From positions 580,001 to 644,000 of the forward strand of contig BRXU01000009.1 in assembly GCA_030267565.1 (NCBI GenBank): a stretch of DNA of 64,000 nucleotides, given 5' to 3'. The stretch is from Pleodorina starrii (lineage: Eukaryota; Chlorophyta; Chlorophyceae; Chlamydomonadales; Volvocaceae). Positions within the stretch are counted from its first letter, which is position 1, and every line of letters begins with the position of its first letter. This document shows, piece by piece, positions 1 through 11,944 of the stretch. The notes under the pieces are model-generated. The model saw only the letters and a program-made list of their open reading frames with translations. It was not told the origin of the DNA and made no database searches. A program made the position numbers and the translations under genes.

Positions 1-1580
1 GGGGGGGGGGGGTGGGGGGGGGGGGGGGGGGTGTTGGGGGCGGGGGTGGGCGGTTGGGGAGATGGGTGGGGGGGCTGGGGGGTGATGGTGGTGGGGGTGG
101 GCGGGTTGGGGAGATGGAAGGGGAGGGTTGGGGGTTGGTCGGAAAATGGGTGGTATAGTGTTTGGGAGGATGGTAAGATGGGTCGGGAGTGGGGGGTTGG
201 GTATAGGGGGAGGTGGGTGTGTGGGGGATGTGGGGGGGCGTGGGGGAGATGGGGGGTTTGTATGTGGGGTTTGTGGCGATGTAGGGTGTGGGGGGTTGGT
301 TGGGTAGTTGGTTGTTTGGGTAGTTGGGTGGTTGTTTGAGTGGTTGGGGGAAAGGGGAGTTGGGGTGGGTATGGGTATGGGGGTGGATGAGTGTGTGTGG
401 GGGGGGTGGCGGCAGCAGATGGGTAGGGGGTGTGTGGGGGTGTGTGCAGGTGTGTGGGGGGTGGTGGGGAAGGGGAGTGGTTGAGGAGTTGGTTGGGGGG
501 TTGGGGTTGTTGGGGGAAGGGGGGGTTGGGGTGGGTTGGGGGTTGGGGGTGGTTGGGTGGCGGGGTGGGGGGGGAGGGGGGGAGTTTCGGGGGGAGGTAT
601 GGGGTGGGGTTGGGGGGGTTAGGTGGGGGGGGTTGGGGGTTAAAAGAAAACGGCCCGGGATGAGGGGATGGGGGGTTCGGGTGGCGGGGTGGGGGTGGGG
701 TAGGGGGTTGGGGGGGTGGAGGGGATGGAGGGGTGGGGGGGTGGAGGGGTGGGGGGGTGGAGGGGTGAGGGGGGTGGAGGGGTGGGGGTGGGGTAGGGCG
801 GGTGTGTTGTTGGGGTGGGTGGGGGGGTTGGTGGGAGGGGGAGATTGGTGGGGGGGGCGGGAAGGGGTGGGGGTTGGGGGTTGGGTGGGTGGGGGTGGTT
901 AGGATGGTGGTTGAGTGGTTGGTGGTTGGTTGGGTGGTTGGTGGTTGGGGTGTGGTTGGTGGATGGTTGGGTGGTTGGGGTGTGGTTGGTGGTTGGGGTG
1001 TGTTGGTGGTTGGGGTGTGGTTGGGTGGTTGGGGTGGGGGTTGAGGGAGATGGGTGGAGGGTTGGTGGTGTGGGGAAGGCGGGTGGGGGGAGTGTGGGTG
1101 GGTATGGGGATGTGGGGGGGTGTCGTGGGGGGGTGGGGTGGAGGAGTTAGGGGTTGGGGGAGATGGATGGGTGGGGGGGGGCTGGGTGGTTGGGGGGTTG
1201 AGTGAATGGTGGGGTGGTTGGGGTGTGGGTGGGTGGATGGGTGGGTGGGTGCGGGATGGGTGGGTGGGTGGGGGAGATGGGTGGGGTGTGTGTGGGGGTG
1301 TGGTTGGGGGTGTGTGGGGCTGGGGGGCTGGGGGGTTAGGGGGCTGGGGGGATGGAGGGGTGGGGAGATGGTTGGGGGGTTGGGGTGTGGGGGGGTTGGT
1401 ATGGGGGGGGAAGGGGGGGGCGTGGGGGATATGGGTGGGGTGTGTGTCGGGGTGTGTGGGGATGTGGGGGGTGGGGGGGTGGGGGGTGTTGGGGGGGGGG
1501 AGGTGAGTGGGGGTTGGGGGGGTGGAGGTTGGGGGGGTGGGTGGGCGGGTGGGTGGGGTGGCGATTGGGGATGGTGTCCA
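1..1580. repeat. Extreme G-rich low-complexity tract (+ strand)
   Basis: The + strand is almost only G and T, with runs such as GGGGTTGGGGG and GGGTGGG, and nearly no C or A. It has continuous G-quadruplex potential on the + strand. The open frames in it on either strand are Gly/Trp/Val or Pro/His low-complexity and are not believable proteins. It lies directly downstream of the last visible exon of the minus-strand coiled-coil gene, so it is probably part of an intron of that gene, C-rich in the transcript. The first 30 bases are almost pure G, which could mark a contig edge or an assembly weak point. Confidence 0.85.
641..667 (+). repeat. Dispersed repeat, copy 1 (TAAAAGAAAACGGCCCGGGA core)
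   Basis: This short A-rich island inside the G tract matches positions 4902-4927 almost exactly (one T/C difference). Both copies sit in intron-like G-rich sequence of the same minus-strand gene. It could be a piece of a dispersed repeat or a local duplication. Confidence 0.6.
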
Positions 1581-1753
1581 TCTGGGCTATATATGACAGG
1601 TGGCGCTGGAATGGAGTACTGGTGGTTTCACCAAGTACCCATTCCACGTTGAAGCCCCTCCCCTCACCCCCCCCCAGCCCCACACACCCAGCCGGCCCCA
1701 ACGGCGCCGCCCGGCACCCCCCCTCCCCAGCCCCCCCCAGCCCCCCCCCCCAC

Positions 1754-4700
1754 CGCGAGGGTGTTGGTGGCAGCCTCCAGCTCGCTCCGCGCCTGCCGCA
1801 GCTCCACCGATGCGTCCGCGTACTGCCGCTCCGCTGTGACGGCGCGCAGGTTCACGTCCGCTAGCGCAGTCTGAGGCGGCAGAAGACCGGACAGCGGGAG
1901 AGTGAGCGAGACAGGGAGGCATTGAGGGGCGAGAGGAGGGGGCGAGTGAGAGCGAGGCAGGCCACCCACGCTCCGCCCAGGGCTCCCTCTCACCCCCCTT
2001 CCTCCATCTCAACCAAACCTCCCGCAGCGAGCCCCACCCCCTTCTGCTACGCATACGAACCGGAACCCAACCAACCACCACGACGTACCCCACGCAATTA
2101 CCGATCCTCATCTCCCCTCCCCGAGATAAATATCCGAGGCCCTCCCCGCCAACCAAACCGCTCCCCGCCAACCTACAAACCTAGGCGCCCCCCGACCGCC
2201 CTGGCCCTCCCCCCACCAACGGTACGTTCCGCTACCTGCAGCCCTCCCCCCACCAACGGTACGTTCCGCTACCTGCAGCTTGCGCAGATTGTGTGCCGCC
2301 CGCGCCCTCACGTCCACCACACACGAGCGAGCCTGCTCGAACTTCCAAGCGCTGGACTGGAGCCGCTCTGCGGACCGGGGTGTGGGTGTGTGTTTGTGCG
2401 TGTTTAGGGGGGCGCGGGAAGGGGGGGAGGAGGGGGGGGAGGTTAGGACGGGGGGGCCGTAAGAAAGAAGATGCCCCAGCGAAGCTTTGCAGGCGGTATG
2501 TACGGGGGCAAAGGGACGCGGTGGGACGGCGCGGAGGAAACGGAGGGTGGATGGGGACCAGGCAGAGGGCAGCGGTGGCCAACAAGGGGGAGGGGGGGTA
2601 TCCACGTATAGGCCGGAGCCGGGGGGGGGGACAGGTGCAGGAGTATGGTGGGGGTGTAACTCACGGGTGCCCCCACCCACCCACCCACCCACCCAGATGC
2701 CAATGAATCCCCCTTCCTCGTGTGGAAGGCGTCCCCCACACCCGGCCGGCCCCTCTTCCTTTCCCCACCGCGACCGAGACCGCGACCGAGACGGAGCCCG
2801 AGATCCCGACCGACCCGTGGTTCTGCGGTGCGCCGCCTTCTCCTGCGCCAGTTGCTGCTCCAGCTGCGCCATGCCGCCCTGCAGTGCACGGAGGTGATGG
2901 GAAGAGGGCGGGAGGGGCGGGCAGGGGGACGGAAGGGCGCGGAAGGATCGTGAGGCGGTGAGGCGGGTCAAGTATGCGTCCGACGAGGGCGAGCGCGAGT
3001 TAACGCAGGGGACCAGATAACTCCCCAAAGTGATCATCACTCACTAACCCACACACCAGCCTGCCAGCGTGCCACCCAAAGCCCTTTCCCTGACCCTGAC
3101 CAGACGGAAGCGAGGGACCGAACCGAACGACACCCCACCCGCGCCTCCTCCCTCCCCGCCCCTCCCATACCCACACCCCCCTCCCCGCCCCTCCCCACCG
3201 TCTTCGCGCTGGCCAGGTCCTCACTCGCCGCCGCCAGCCGGTTCAGTCGCTCCACCTCCGCCGCCGCCGCCGCCGCGCGACCCACATGCAGATCCACCGT
3301 CGCCCGGCTGCTATCCAGCATCACCCTCAGCTGCCGGGCCGCGGCGCGCTCCTGCTGACAGCTCAGCTCAGCCAGGGCCAGCTCGGCGCGGGTTGAGGCC
3401 AGCTGGGAGCCCAGGGAGTGAAGCTCAGAGTCGGAGACGGAGGCGCCGCTGTGGGAGCCAGGCGGCCCGGAGGATCGAGCGGCGCCCTGCGGAGGGGCAG
3501 TATGGGGGTTGAGGGGTTGGGAGATTTAAGGGATAAGACAGAAGTTGAAGGGGCAGGCTGACCCGCCGGCAGGCGGAGGGCACCGGACGCGGAGAGAGCT
3601 GACCCGCCGGAACACGGAGGGCAGGAAGGTGGGAGGCCCAACCACCCCCTTCCCCTTCCCCTCCTTTCGTGGCCTCTCAGCAGGCAAGGTCCACCCGGCA
3701 GTCCCGCACCCGGGGAGCTGTCGGGACCTGTCGTACCTCCGTCCGGGTCCCGGAGTGGCTGCCGTGCAGCGGCTGGCTCAGCGCCGCAGCCAACAGCTTG
3801 GCACTGGCGGGGCGGGTCAGGTGGGCCTCCAAGCCGGCCTGAGGGGGAGGGGGGGGGAGGGCGGGGCGGGTGGGTGAAGCGGACAGGGGTGGGTCGGGGG
3901 GCGGGGGGGAGGGTAAGGGGTACGAATCGCAAGGAAGGGGTGAGGGGGGGAAGGGGGGTGGGGAGAAGAGGCGTGGAGAAGTGTGGAGTGACAGTTGGCG
4001 TATTTCAACCAATGGCGAAAACGAGGCTCGTCGGGAGCCGTTGTAGGGCAACCGCTGGCGACACTGCGCCATGTCATTGGCGGAGAGTTCAGCTACCAAG
4101 CGTGAGAGATGTCGACGGGAGCGACTCCCCTGCTTCGCCTCGCCTCGCCCTGCTTCGCTGCACTTCGTTTCGTTCCGGTTGCCTCCTGTAGCTCCGGCTC
4201 TCCCAGCGCCCAACCCCGCCATCCACCCGCCCTCGCCCACCCGCCCTCGCCCACCCACCCGCCCTCGCCCACCCTCGCCCTCGCCCACCCGCCCTCGCCC
4301 ACCCACCCTCAGCTGTCTGTGCTGCGCCTCGTAGTCCGCCGTGAGCTGCCTCAGCTGCCCCCGCAGACCCGCCACGGTGGACCGCTCCGTAACCAGAGCC
4401 TCCTCGGCGGTGGAGGCGCGCCGGCAGGCGGCCTCCAACTCCGCACCGCGCTCCGCCAAGAGGCTGGACAGGGGGGAGGGCGGGGGGAGGGCAGGGGGGA
4501 GGGCAGGGGTTGCATAAGTGCAACCTAACAAGTGCAAAACCCTAAGGGTTGCACAAGAGCAACCTGCCTGAGCCACGTCCTGCCTATTCTCCTTGCCCAC
4601 CCTTCTTTCCCGCCCTCCCAGCCTCCTTACTCCCCCCCAACAGCCAAACACATCCCCAGTTCCCCACACAAGGCTCACGTGTTCCTGGCCGCCAGCTGCT

Positions 4701-5077
4701 CCCTCAGTTTGTCCGCCGCCTGCCGGGCCTCCTGCGCCCGCGCGCACTCGCGCTGCGCCCGCTCCCCCTCCGCCGCCAGCCGCTGCTGCAGACTGGTGCG
4801 CGTGTAGTCGGCTGCGGAGACCAGACTGCGCATCAGCGCCCGGAGGCCGGGCACGTTGCCCGCGGAGGCCAGCGCCGTCACCTGGGGGTTGGGGTGGGGG
4901 GTAAAAGAAAACGGCCCGGGACGAGGGAACGCAACGCAACGGTTGGGGGAGTGCGGGTGGCGGGTGGGTGCTGTTGAGCGTTTGGGAGAAGAACAGAAGA
5001 TGGCTGGCAGGTGCGAGGCATCCCTGAAGGCCTCCCAAGCCCCGCCGACCCGTGGGTCGCCACTCCCCGCACTCCAA

Positions 5078-5109
<32 letters not shown>

Positions 5110-6539
5110 GGACCCCATTTCCACCTCGTCCCCCCCCCCCCGGCTCCCGTCCCCATCTGCACCTTATCGAGGTCTAGCAGCTCCGTGAGAGGTGGCTCCT
5201 CCGGCGGGGGCTGCTGCTGCTGGTGCTGATGCTGCTGCTGGTGCTGCTGGTCGGAGAGAGACTGGGGGGACTGCTGCTGCTGCTGTTGGCGCTGGTGCAG
5301 CAGTTCGTGGTGGAAGGGGGTGGGTGCGGCCCGGGGGGGAGACACCGCATCCAGGACGGCCTGCGGGGTGGTGGGGGGTAATATGGAACTGATAAGGCAG
5401 CGGCGGAACGGAGGCGGCGTGTGCGCGGGGCGACCCGGCAGAGGGAGGTGGGGAGCGGCGAGCGGGGGCTGGGGTTGGGTTGGGTGCACTGCGAGATTGG
5501 TACTGGCTGTCAGCCGCCAGCCCCCTACGTTTGGGACGCTGGGAGGGAGAAGAGCTTGTCTCGCTCTACCGGATCACCCCCGCCCCCTCCCCCTCCTATA
5601 CGTTGTTAATCCCCCTCGTCACCCGCACCTGGGTATCTTTGACGTTCCGCAGGTCGACCAGGTCGGGCAGCGAGGAACCACTCTGCGGGGAGGGAGGGAG
5701 GGAGGGAGGGAGGGAGGGATTAGGGTTTTCCTACGGCCCGGCACCGTAGCCCCGGACCCGAACCTGCCCGGTTCCCGCAGCCCAGGCCTCCCCAGGCCTC
5801 CCCACCACTTCACTTACCCAGCCGACCCCATCCATCCCCAAGCCCCCCGCACACCCCTCCCGCAACCCAACTCAACTCCATGGCTTCCTAGGCTTCCTGA
5901 CTGCTGCAACCCGTACCGACGACACCAATTGCACCCCCAATTCCCAAGCCCCCAACCTTGAGGTGCTCCTCAGTGCCCGTTATGAAGGCCAGCAGGCGGT
6001 CCGCCAGCGGCACCGACGGACCCGACCCACGGGTCAGCGCCACCAGCCGGCGCTGCTCCGCCAGGCACGTCCGGAAAAACGCCGCGGCGTGGGCCGCCAG
6101 GCCCCGGTGCAGCGCGCCGATGAGCGCCTCCGGAATGCCCCGCCGAGCCAGCGCAGGTCGGTCCAGCCCCAGCGCCGCAAGCGCGGAGGAGGACAGCAAC
6201 GCGCGGGCGGCGGCCGCCTGCTGCCGCTGCTGCCGCCGCTGCTGCCGCCGGTGCGACAACACGAGATCATCATCTTCCTCGGCTTCCGCCTCCACCTCCG
6301 CCTCCGCCGCGGCAGCGGTCTTCTCCTGGTCGGCATCGGCGCCGCCGCCTTTTGCGGCGCCGTCCAGGCCTGGGCTGCGGGATCCGGGCAGGTTCGGGTC
6401 CGGGGCTGCAGCGCCGGGCCGTAGGAAGCTCACTGCCACCGCGCCGCTCCGCGCGGGTGCTGCTGCAGCAGCAGCTGGGGTCTCCGCTGGCGGCTGCTGC
6501 TGCTGCTGCGGTTGCGCCGGCGCCTGCGGATCTGCTGGC

Positions 6540-6572
<33 letters not shown>

Positions 6573-7582
6573 GGTGCGAGGCCCATGAGGGTCAGGTAAC
6601 GCTCTATGAGGGCCTCCTGCGGCTCCCCGTACGATTCATCGAAGGATCTGCGGCGACCCGGGTCAGCAGGGCAGGACAGGGTCGGGGAGGATGCGGGGAG
6701 GAGGGGTGGGAGTGGGCAGCGCCCCAGCACCGGGCCCTGTGCCGCGCAGGCGGCTGGCTCACAACCCGCGCAACCAATCGACCCATCGGGGCCTTCCGAA
6801 GTAACCCCTTCGGAACACAGCTCTCAACCCACTACAGCCATCATCCAGCCCGCCAGTCCGACAGCCAGGCCGGGCCAGGTCGGCCTGGGACTGATAGGCC
6901 CAGGCCGGGTCAGGTCAGGCCAGATCAGGTTGCCGGGCCAGCCACACGGCAATGTGCGCCCCCATAAGCCGCCACGGTGCAATCGTCGAAGTGCACGACG
7001 CATGCACAGCAAGAAGCTACGAAACCAAGCGGCGCCAAGCGGCGGCTTCCCGCCGCTGCTGCTGCCGTCACCGCGGTCAAAGCTGCAGCAGCATGAGCAG
7101 CAGCAGAGGCGGCCGCAGCCCTCCCTGGCGCACCGCCATAGCCGCCCTGCCCCACCCATAAAAGATAAAACGTTTCTCGCTGTCCCTCGCCGTTATTTCA
7201 GTCACACTGCCGTTCTCCCTCTCCCTCTCCCTCAGCCTCAGCCTCACATGTTGGTGACGGCTCCATTGGTCAGAGGGACCAGCAACGGGACCTCCACAGC
7301 GCCGCTGCCGCCGAAGAGGTCGCCCTGCTGCAGGAGCCTGAGAGCTGGCAAGTCGTCGGGAGGCGGCGGCGGCAGCGGCAGCGGCAGCTGCGGCGGAAGG
7401 CGGCCCGGGTCCTGGACCGCCGATGGGCCGGCACCGCCGCCGCTGCCGCCACCGCCAGCAGCCGCATTGGCAGCGCCCTCGGCGGCGCTGCCCAGGCTGG
7501 CTGGCGGGGGCATGGTTATCGGCTGGCCGTGCGGCAGCGGGTTCCCATGTGCCTGTGGGGCTTGAAGGCTGTCGAGACACAT
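1754..7582 (-). CDS. Coiled-coil, polyQ-rich protein, 3'-partial (runs off left edge)
   Basis: Not recognised as a named family. Eleven exons join in frame with GT-AG introns: 7582-7248, 6647-5957, 5682-5629, 5360-5163, 4881-4679, 4463-4307, 3838-3737, 3486-3199, 2878-2815, 2367-2273 and 1870-1754, about 768 aa so far. The start is the ATG at 7582, the first in its frame. The N-terminal part is Pro/Gly-rich, followed by long Gln stretches. A conserved-looking block in the second exon (starting SFDESYGEPQEAL, ending LLAFITGTEEHLK) is followed by a long Ala/Glu/Arg/Gln-rich heptad-like region from the exon at 4881 onward (for example LREQLAARNT, AEVERLNRLAAASEDL, ELRQARSELEAAT). This pattern suggests a structural or centrosome/cytoskeletal coiled-coil protein, but no function is assigned. 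No stop codon is seen; the remaining exons should lie left of the window. The gene is divergent from the four-pass membrane gene. Confidence 0.75.
2205..2278. repeat. 37-bp tandem duplication covering a splice donor
   Basis: Positions 2205-2241 and 2242-2278 are identical 37-bp units. On the minus strand the unit contains the exon end CTGCAG and the donor GTAGCGG, so the 5' splice site of the exon ending at 2273 is present twice in tandem, 37 bp apart. Confidence 0.85.
4902..4927 (+). repeat. Dispersed repeat, copy 2
   Basis: This is the second copy of the element at 641-667. It lies in the intron just upstream (in transcript direction) of the exon at 4881-4679. Confidence 0.6.
5728..5789 (+). 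repeat. Inverted copy of exon segment 6366-6427, inside an intron
   Basis: This roughly 62-bp intron segment is the reverse complement of 6366-6427 with about four mismatches. The partner lies in the large second exon of the same gene, so the pre-mRNA can fold exon against intron. The downstream flank is a (GGGA)n run at about 5691-5719. Confidence 0.85.
6366..6427 (-). repeat. Exonic arm of the 62-bp inverted duplication
   Basis: This is the coding-strand partner of 5728-5789. On the minus strand it encodes the Pro-rich stretch beginning FLRPGAAAPDPNLPG, in frame with the gene. Confidence 0.85.
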
Positions 7583-9669
7583 ACGGGGTCAATAAAGACA
7601 AACGAGCGGGTTGTGGATAATTTGTTGTTTGATTCAGCGCGCCGAAGTGCGCGTCGGGTAGCGACGCAGGGAAGCAGGTATCGAACCCACCGCTAACCGT
7701 CGCAGATGGGAAGGCAAGGCATCGGCCTGGCAGCCATTCTCTTGCATCCCTTTCCCTTCGACGCATATCCCAAAGCTGAAACCCACGCGCTCCAGCAAAA
7801 TGGTATGCCAAAACAACTTGAAACGCGCGAATGCGGACTGGCAGGGACAAGTGTGGATTGATATAAAATACACATAGCTCACCTGGATTGTTATGAGTGC
7901 GTACTTCCAAGTCCCAAAGGTCCACCGGCTGTTGGCGACGTGCTAAGCCCCGCATGGGCCATGCAGCTGCAAGCTTAACTCCAAGTCCAACTTGCAGCAA
8001 GGTACAGAAATCAGCAATGATAAAATATGCCAAGGTTCATTAATCAAGCGTGCAAGTACAGAGGAATTGAAAAAAGGTCACTAAGCCTACACGTAGCCCG
8101 ATACGCATGACAGGTAAACACGTTTTCGGGGGAATGGATCATATACATCGATGCCATAAGTTATTTTTCTGCGTCTAGACGTCCCCGTCTGCGACGGGTT
8201 ATGGCGCATAGGGCCCCTGGTGAGAACCAAAATTAATCAGCCAGGATCAAACACACTCCGTGAACGAATTGGCATTCAGTTCCAAGTTGGCTTTCTCTAG
8301 TGAAGAAAAGCTAGTGAACACTGCTTCAACGGACGTTTCTCGTCCCGTGCGTACGGCAGTGTGAAGTTTGTTAGACGTTTTGGTTCGACCCGCGTTGCCC
8401 GGGCTTTCCTGCCCCGCCCGCCCTAGTCCCACTATTCCTACGTGAACCCTCGAGCCCGGTGTGCTCAAGATGTCTGCTGGGATGTGGGATCGTGACCAAG
8501 TGTGCTGCCCCTCAGCGCGTTCGTGGTGGCAGCACCGGTACAGGGACTAGAATAGTCCAGCGCCTTACGTATCGGGTGCATACAGTAGGGTTGCGTCTTT
8601 ATGCGCGCGCTTGCTGTCACTAATGTTCTCATGAATATGGGTAATAGGCATACCGCAATGTGAGTTTTGTCAGGTACGCTAGATTCCTGCGAAAAAGGTC
8701 CAATGATTATGGGGTTGGTACACCAAGCCGGACGAACTTACCACACGCGCCTCCCCCCGAACAGTGTATAGCCCACAGGAGCCCACACATAACATCGCAA
8801 TTAGTCAGCGATGCTTACACGTGGAACACGACCTTGCAACACATCCACCGGCCGTGATCATACCGATGCTGTACCGAGCAAGCCGAGGATCGCGGCGGCG
8901 GGCGTGTCAACGGAACCCATAGCTCCGGGACCAACGCTTCTATGTTGCGCACACCTGCCGATGCTCGTCGGATCGCCTAGGCTGCTAGAAAAAGTGCTCC
9001 TTGGTTGCTGCGTATGAATTTATGGTGTGTGCCAGATCCATAGATTGCTCTCGTGCTGTGCGGTTCCAAGCTCGGGGAAGGGCATGTGCGTGCGGCAAAG
9101 GATAAGGGAAAAGCGAAGACAACCTTTCTGCTATGCTGCGTGCCAAGTACTCCTGGTGGCATAACTTTGTCCACTTATCATAAGCTTGACTAGGGAAAGA
9201 CGGGGGCAGGATTGCATGGACAGCCCCGGCACCAGGGCCGTCAGCACACATGTCAGTGTTGGTGAACGTCCGTACAAGTCGGCCAACTTCTGCATGGCCC
9301 GATCCAACCGGTGCATCGGCTTATATAACAATAGGGTCCTACCTGCCATCAAAAGGCAAACACAGCAAACATTGCAGGTTCCAACGACTTCTGTGACGTG
9401 CTTTGTTATCAAGTCGTGTTGTAGATACTAATCAGCTCGATCTAGCTGTGTTCTGTTTATGTTCGTTTGGGTTAGAATTGAGGCCGAAATATTGCCAGGA
9501 GAAGTCAAAGCGTCAATCGATTCAGTCTTACTGTAGTTGCGCGAGCTTTGGGGAGCTATTGACTTGGCAGCTGCAGGCAAGTAACTGCGTTGCTGTGGTG
9601 CACGCAACAGCATGCGCCCCAGCGGCAAGCCTCAGCAAGCATCAACTGCGCAGGTGGTGTTTGCCAGCC
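7583..9669. other. Intergenic region between two divergent genes
   Basis: It should contain the promoters and 5' UTRs of the minus-strand coiled-coil gene and the plus-strand four-pass membrane gene. Two minus-strand frames at about 9131-9412 and 8985-9251 contain stretches that look protein-like (for example HRLDRAMQKLADLYGRSP and YDKWTKLCHQEYLARSIAE). They break into different frames and have no convincing ends, so they are not called. A tRNA-like B-box lies near 7690. Nothing else is recognisable. Confidence 0.5.
7660..7750 (-). other. tRNA-like / possible tRNA-derived SINE fragment
   Basis: On the minus strand, GGTTCGATACC fits a pol III B-box and tRNA T-arm, with partly pairing flanks (GTGGG and CCTGC). 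A TGGC-starting sequence about 40-50 nt upstream could be a degenerate A-box. A full cloverleaf could not be built because the acceptor arms do not pair, so this is more likely a tRNA-derived repeat or a chance match than a functional tRNA. Confidence 0.2.
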
Positions 9670-11540
9670 ATGGAGTGCAGCTGTCCTCGTGCCTCTGGCA
9701 TAGCTATGCGGATAGCTATCTTTTTCAACTTGGCCATTGGGGTGGCCTTAATCGTCTTCGGATGCAAGGTCCAAAACCCACCCAAGGACTTCGCCCCAGT
9801 AGCGGTGCGTGTCATGGGTACGTGCTGACGGAACGCCGTAGAGTTTGCGGGAAACGGATTGCGAGTACACATGTTACGGGACTCACTGGGAACACACCCA
9901 ATTGCTCCGGAAACCCGTCCCGGGTCCTCTCCTAACCCCATGGCTTCCCCGCCACGTACTCAGCCTCGCATGGTCACTCTATCACCTGCCCCGCAGTTCG
10001 TGATATTGGGGACGCTAAACTTGTTTTCGTCCCTACTTGGCTTCTGGGGAAGCTACCACAAGGTGAGTGGACACGACACCATGGAAGCGCCTCCCCGTCC
10101 TAAAGGTCCAGGCGGTTTCATGGGTGTCTCGGCGCCGCACGTTTATGGGTGGGGTGCTAAGCTGGTGTTGGGCTGATGCGTTACCTAGAAGGACGACGCC
10201 TTCGTTTACGTCGTCCTGGCGGCTGGACTATCGCCACGTGCACCAATGGACGGTGCTGTGGACCGAAGCTTAACGTTCTCCTGATCAGCCCCTGGCTGCG
10301 TACTTCCCCCTTCCACAGAAGCGTGTGCTCATGGGCTTCCTCGTTTGCGGCGGCTTCTCGACACTCCTACAAATTGGCCTCGTCATTGCGCTCCTCTTCT
10401 CCTTCGATACGGTCATGGACAAAATAGAAAAACCCACGGCGCCAAACTACGACAAGGGTGGGCGGGTTACGTGCGCAGTACTGCTCCCTGAGTGTGATGC
10501 AATTCGTGCCGGCCGCCACTACTTGCTTAAGACTGAAGCTCTCCATTTTATTCTGCACGCACCCAAATTGGGTACGCCCGGTTCCAACTGTGTATCGTTA
10601 AATTCGCCGGTTGTCCAGAGCACCCAACGTGACCTGCGTTGGCGCCGTTGCCGTTGGTGGGCACTTCCATCAATCGCTGCCAATCCCTGGCCCGCCCTCC
10701 GCTGCTAGCCGGCCTGCCGCCCCGCAAGCGGACCTCCCATCCCACTCGCATGGTCCCTGGCCCGCACACACACCAACGCAGTTGCCAAGACGCTCAGCAT
10801 TTCGCGGTGGGTTTTGCTGGGCTTTGTGGTGGTGGAGATCTTCACCATCACGATGGCGGTGCTGCTGCGATTCGTGATCAAGGAGGAGCAGCCGTATAAC
10901 AGCTTTGACGCGGAGACGGCGCAGCAGCGCACCAGCACGCTGTCTAACCTGGCGAGGGACATTGAGAAGTTCGCCAGCAAGTCCAAGGTAAGCGGTGTGG
11001 TATGGGTGCGCGCGCGTGCATGCGCCGGGCGAGAGAAGGCCGGGTGAGGCCTCCGGACGGGAAGACGGAAACGAAGGGGCGCACGGGTTGTGGGTAAGTA
11101 CCTCGAGAAAAGGTCTTCCAGCACGGGGGTCTTCCAGCACGGGAGTGAGCTTGAAGGGCAGCTTTCGCGGGCCTGGATTTGATCCAGGGGCCTTCCGCCC
11201 GGAGCCCGCCCCGGGTTTGGCAGGGCCGGAGTGGAGCTCAATGGTTACATTAGCGCTCGGGCCAGTCTGATCCTTACCTGGCGCCGACACCACGCTTTGG
11301 GAGTTTGTGTTGGTCGCGGTTCTGTGCGTCCCTGCTTAAGTAACGTACCGGTACCCTGGCCGGTACGTAGATCACGCCGTGCTCGCAGCCTCAAAACACA
11401 TGCCCTGCCTCCCGGCCCCACAGACCATGGGTGAGCGTGCGTACGACAAGGTGCGCAGCAAGATGGCGGCCAAGTACGGCAACTACTCTGCAACGGACTC
11501 GGACTGGAAGAGCAAGGCCAAAATAAGCTGGCGGACGTAG
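9670..11540 (+). CDS. Four-pass membrane protein (tetraspanin-like topology)
   Basis: Five exons (9670-9804, 9997-10062, 10319-10457, 10782-10987, 11424-11540) join in frame to 220 aa ending in TAG. Four hydrophobic segments are visible at about residues 14-32, 46-64, 71-94 and 123-147, with short loops between them. The C-terminal tail is basic and hydrophilic and ends KAKISWRT. The topology resembles tetraspanins, but there is no large extracellular loop and no CCG motif, so family membership is not established. M13 (MRIAIFFN) is an alternative start that would place the first helix at the N-terminus. A TGTAA motif about 400 nt downstream fits an algal polyadenylation signal. No function is assigned. 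Confidence 0.75.
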
Positions 11541-11944
11541 CGGGCTGTGCGGGTGCCAGCCTGGGTTTCCCATCTGCCGGGCGTGGCAGTGGCCTTGTGT
11601 TGATATTTTGCAGGGCGTAAACGGTGCTGTGGCAGTGATAGGGCCGGGTGATAGGGCACCGGTGCATCATCATCCGCCGTTGTAGTACCGGGTGCCGCAG
11701 GAAGAGTGAGCTCCCAGGTTCGAGCCCGCCATTGCTGCGCGGTCTGTACATACGAGCAATGTTTATTTAGCGCATCCGGCAAATGTGTAGGCGGCCGAGT
11801 GCTCAGTACGAGCCGGGAGGTGCGGATCATGGGGCGTCCAGCGCGGCTGGAAGGGCGCACGCCTTGGTGCAGGGTGGTACAGCGGAATGCGTGTGCGGAG
11901 CTCGGTACTGATCTTGTTTGTCCTTTGCCGTGCGTGGTGACAAG

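Noticed and set aside
1..1700. Many overlapping open frames in the G-rich tract
   Set aside because: They encode only Gly/Trp/Val or Pro/His low-complexity sequence on both strands, a by-product of base composition.
2720..2815. An Arg/Ser-rich (RSRSRSR) extension of the coiled-coil gene exon
   Set aside because: The donor at 2814 is the one whose phase joins the next exon in frame; the RS-rich part is better read as intron.
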